Source: an uncultured Sphingomonadales bacterium (GTDB taxonomy: Bacteria; Pseudomonadota; Alphaproteobacteria; Sphingomonadales; Sphingomonadaceae). Taken from it: a DNA stretch of 5,446 bases. Each line of letters opens with the position of its first letter. The first letter of the stretch is position 1. Below the pieces are notes generated by a model. That model did no database searches. It was not told the DNA's origin and was given only the letters and a program-made list of their open reading frames with translations. Shown piece by piece: positions 4,738 through 5,446 of the stretch. The position numbers and the translations under genes are program-made. The DNA lies in contig CAIKKO010000359.1 of the NCBI GenBank assembly GCA_903828025.1, positions 1 through 5,446 on the forward strand, in the 5' to 3' direction.

Positions 4738-5446
4738 TCGCCTTGCCGCGCCTGCTGCTGCGCGGGGCGAAGGACCGGCCCTTGCCGCGCTCTGGCCCGG
4801 CCACCAGCGCGGCGCGCACAATCGCGGTGGGTGACCGCGAATTGCCGCTTGTCGTGCGGCGCTTGCGCCATGCCCGGCGGATCACGCTGCGGCTCGCGCC
4901 CGATGGCAGCGAGGCGCGCGTCTCGATGCCCGAATGGGGCCGCACCAGCGATGCGATCCACTTTGCCGAGCTGCGCCGCGACTGGCTTGCCGCGCAGCTT
5001 GCCCGCATTCCCTCGCCGGTGCGGATCGAGCCCGGCAGCGCCCTGCCCTATCGCGGTGAAACCCTGCGCGTGGAATGGCATCACACTGCGCCGCGTCGGC
5101 CTGTGCTGGACGACGGCATGGTCGTAGTCGGCGGCAGCGCCGAGGGGATCGAGGCGCGGCTGCGGCGCTGGCTGGAAAGCGAAGCGCTGCGGTTCGCGGG
5201 CGAGGATCTGCGGCACTACTGCGGGCTGGCCGGGCACGCGGTCCCCCGCCTGGCGCTCTCGCGCGCGCAGCGGCGCTGGGGCAGTTGCTCCAGCGACGGG
5301 GTGATCCGCATCAACTGGCGGCTGGCGATGGCCCCCGATTATGTGCGGCGCTCGGTGGTTGCGCATGAAGTCGCGCATATGACACATTTCGACCACAGCC
5401 CGGCCTTCCACGCGCATCTCGACGCGCTGTACGAGGCACCGATCGA
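4734..5446 (+). CDS. YgjP-like/DUF45 zinc metallopeptidase (M48-like annotation), incomplete at the right edge
   Basis: The frame runs from GTG 4734 to the window end without a stop, 237 complete codons. The C-terminal part shows the YgjP/WLM pattern: RRWGSCSSDGVIRINWRLAM (W182, C185), then the zincin motif HEVAHMTHFDHSPAFH with His211, Glu212, His215 and probable third ligand His221. This predicts a soluble zinc-dependent peptidase whose substrate is unknown. The N-terminal 30 residues are basic and look variable; GTG 4827 is an in-frame alternative start. The chosen GTG overlaps the preceding stop as GTGA, so the gene is probably translated by coupling. Most family members end about 15-30 residues after the third histidine, so little should be missing. 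The family usually has a Trp after 'HSPxF', where this protein has His226; the effect is unclear. Confidence 0.9.
   Translation, partial: MIALPRLLLRGAKDRPLPRSGPATSAARTIAVGDRELPLVVRRLRHARRITLRLAPDGSEARVSMPEWGRTSDAIHFAELRRDWLAAQLARIPSPVRIEPGSALPYRGETLRVEWHHTAPRRPVLDDGMVVVGGSAEGIEARLRRWLESEALRFAGEDLRHYCGLAGHAVPRLALSRAQRRWGSCSSDGVIRINWRLAMAPDYVRRSVVAHEVAHMTHFDHSPAFHAHLDALYEAPI

Noticed and set aside
4741..4790. 11-bp direct repeat CCTTGCCGCGC at 4741-4751 and 4780-4790
   Set aside because: It lies in the variable N-terminal codons of the metallopeptidase gene, in frame register (39-bp offset) with G+C-rich codon use; likely chance.
1..5446. Possibility of a hidden mobile element, CRISPR array, toxin-antitoxin, RNA gene or other new system
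   Set aside because: Coding frames account for all but about 280 bp. No terminal inverted repeats, spaced direct repeats, integrase or transposase motifs, tRNA-like folds or composition breaks were seen by eye; the region looks like conserved chromosomal backbone.

Overview
The window is about 65% G+C (by eye) and carries compact, ordinary chromosomal genes. The proteins (a short FeoB, a COQ9 family protein, a secreted ankyrin protein, a SCO lipoprotein, a YcgN-like protein) point to an alphaproteobacterium. The gene order and protein style look most like the Sphingomonadales (Sphingomonas/Novosphingobium/Erythrobacter type). That placement comes from memory of the families, not from a search.

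Layout. Four genes run leftward on the minus strand. An ankyrin-repeat exported protein (3527-2913) is followed after 11 bp by a COQ9 family protein (2901-2218). A 170-bp intergenic region comes next, holding a strong hairpin, a G-rich tract, two short perfect palindromes and a Fur-box-like dyad. Then come feoA (2047-1793) and feoB (1796 to the left edge, cut off just short of its end); feoA and feoB overlap by ATGA. Three genes run rightward from the divergent 101-bp region 3528-3628: a SCO/SenC lipoprotein (3629-4270), a YcgN-type cysteine-cluster protein (4258-4737) and a YgjP/DUF45 zinc metallopeptidase (4734 to the right edge, incomplete). These three overlap at each junction, so they are probably one translationally coupled operon.

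How the genes fit together. FeoA and FeoB form the ferrous iron importer, and the dyad just upstream of feoA suggests iron control. COQ9 supports ubiquinone biosynthesis. SCO delivers copper for cytochrome oxidase assembly or acts as a thiol-redox protein. A loose metal and respiration theme therefore runs through the neighbourhood, but adjacency alone does not prove a shared pathway.

No mobile element, CRISPR array, RNA gene or evident new defence or biosynthetic system is visible. The most interesting signals are regulatory or structural and lie in the feoA upstream region. The coupled SCO / cysteine-cluster / metallopeptidase trio, two of whose members have unclear functions, is also worth attention.
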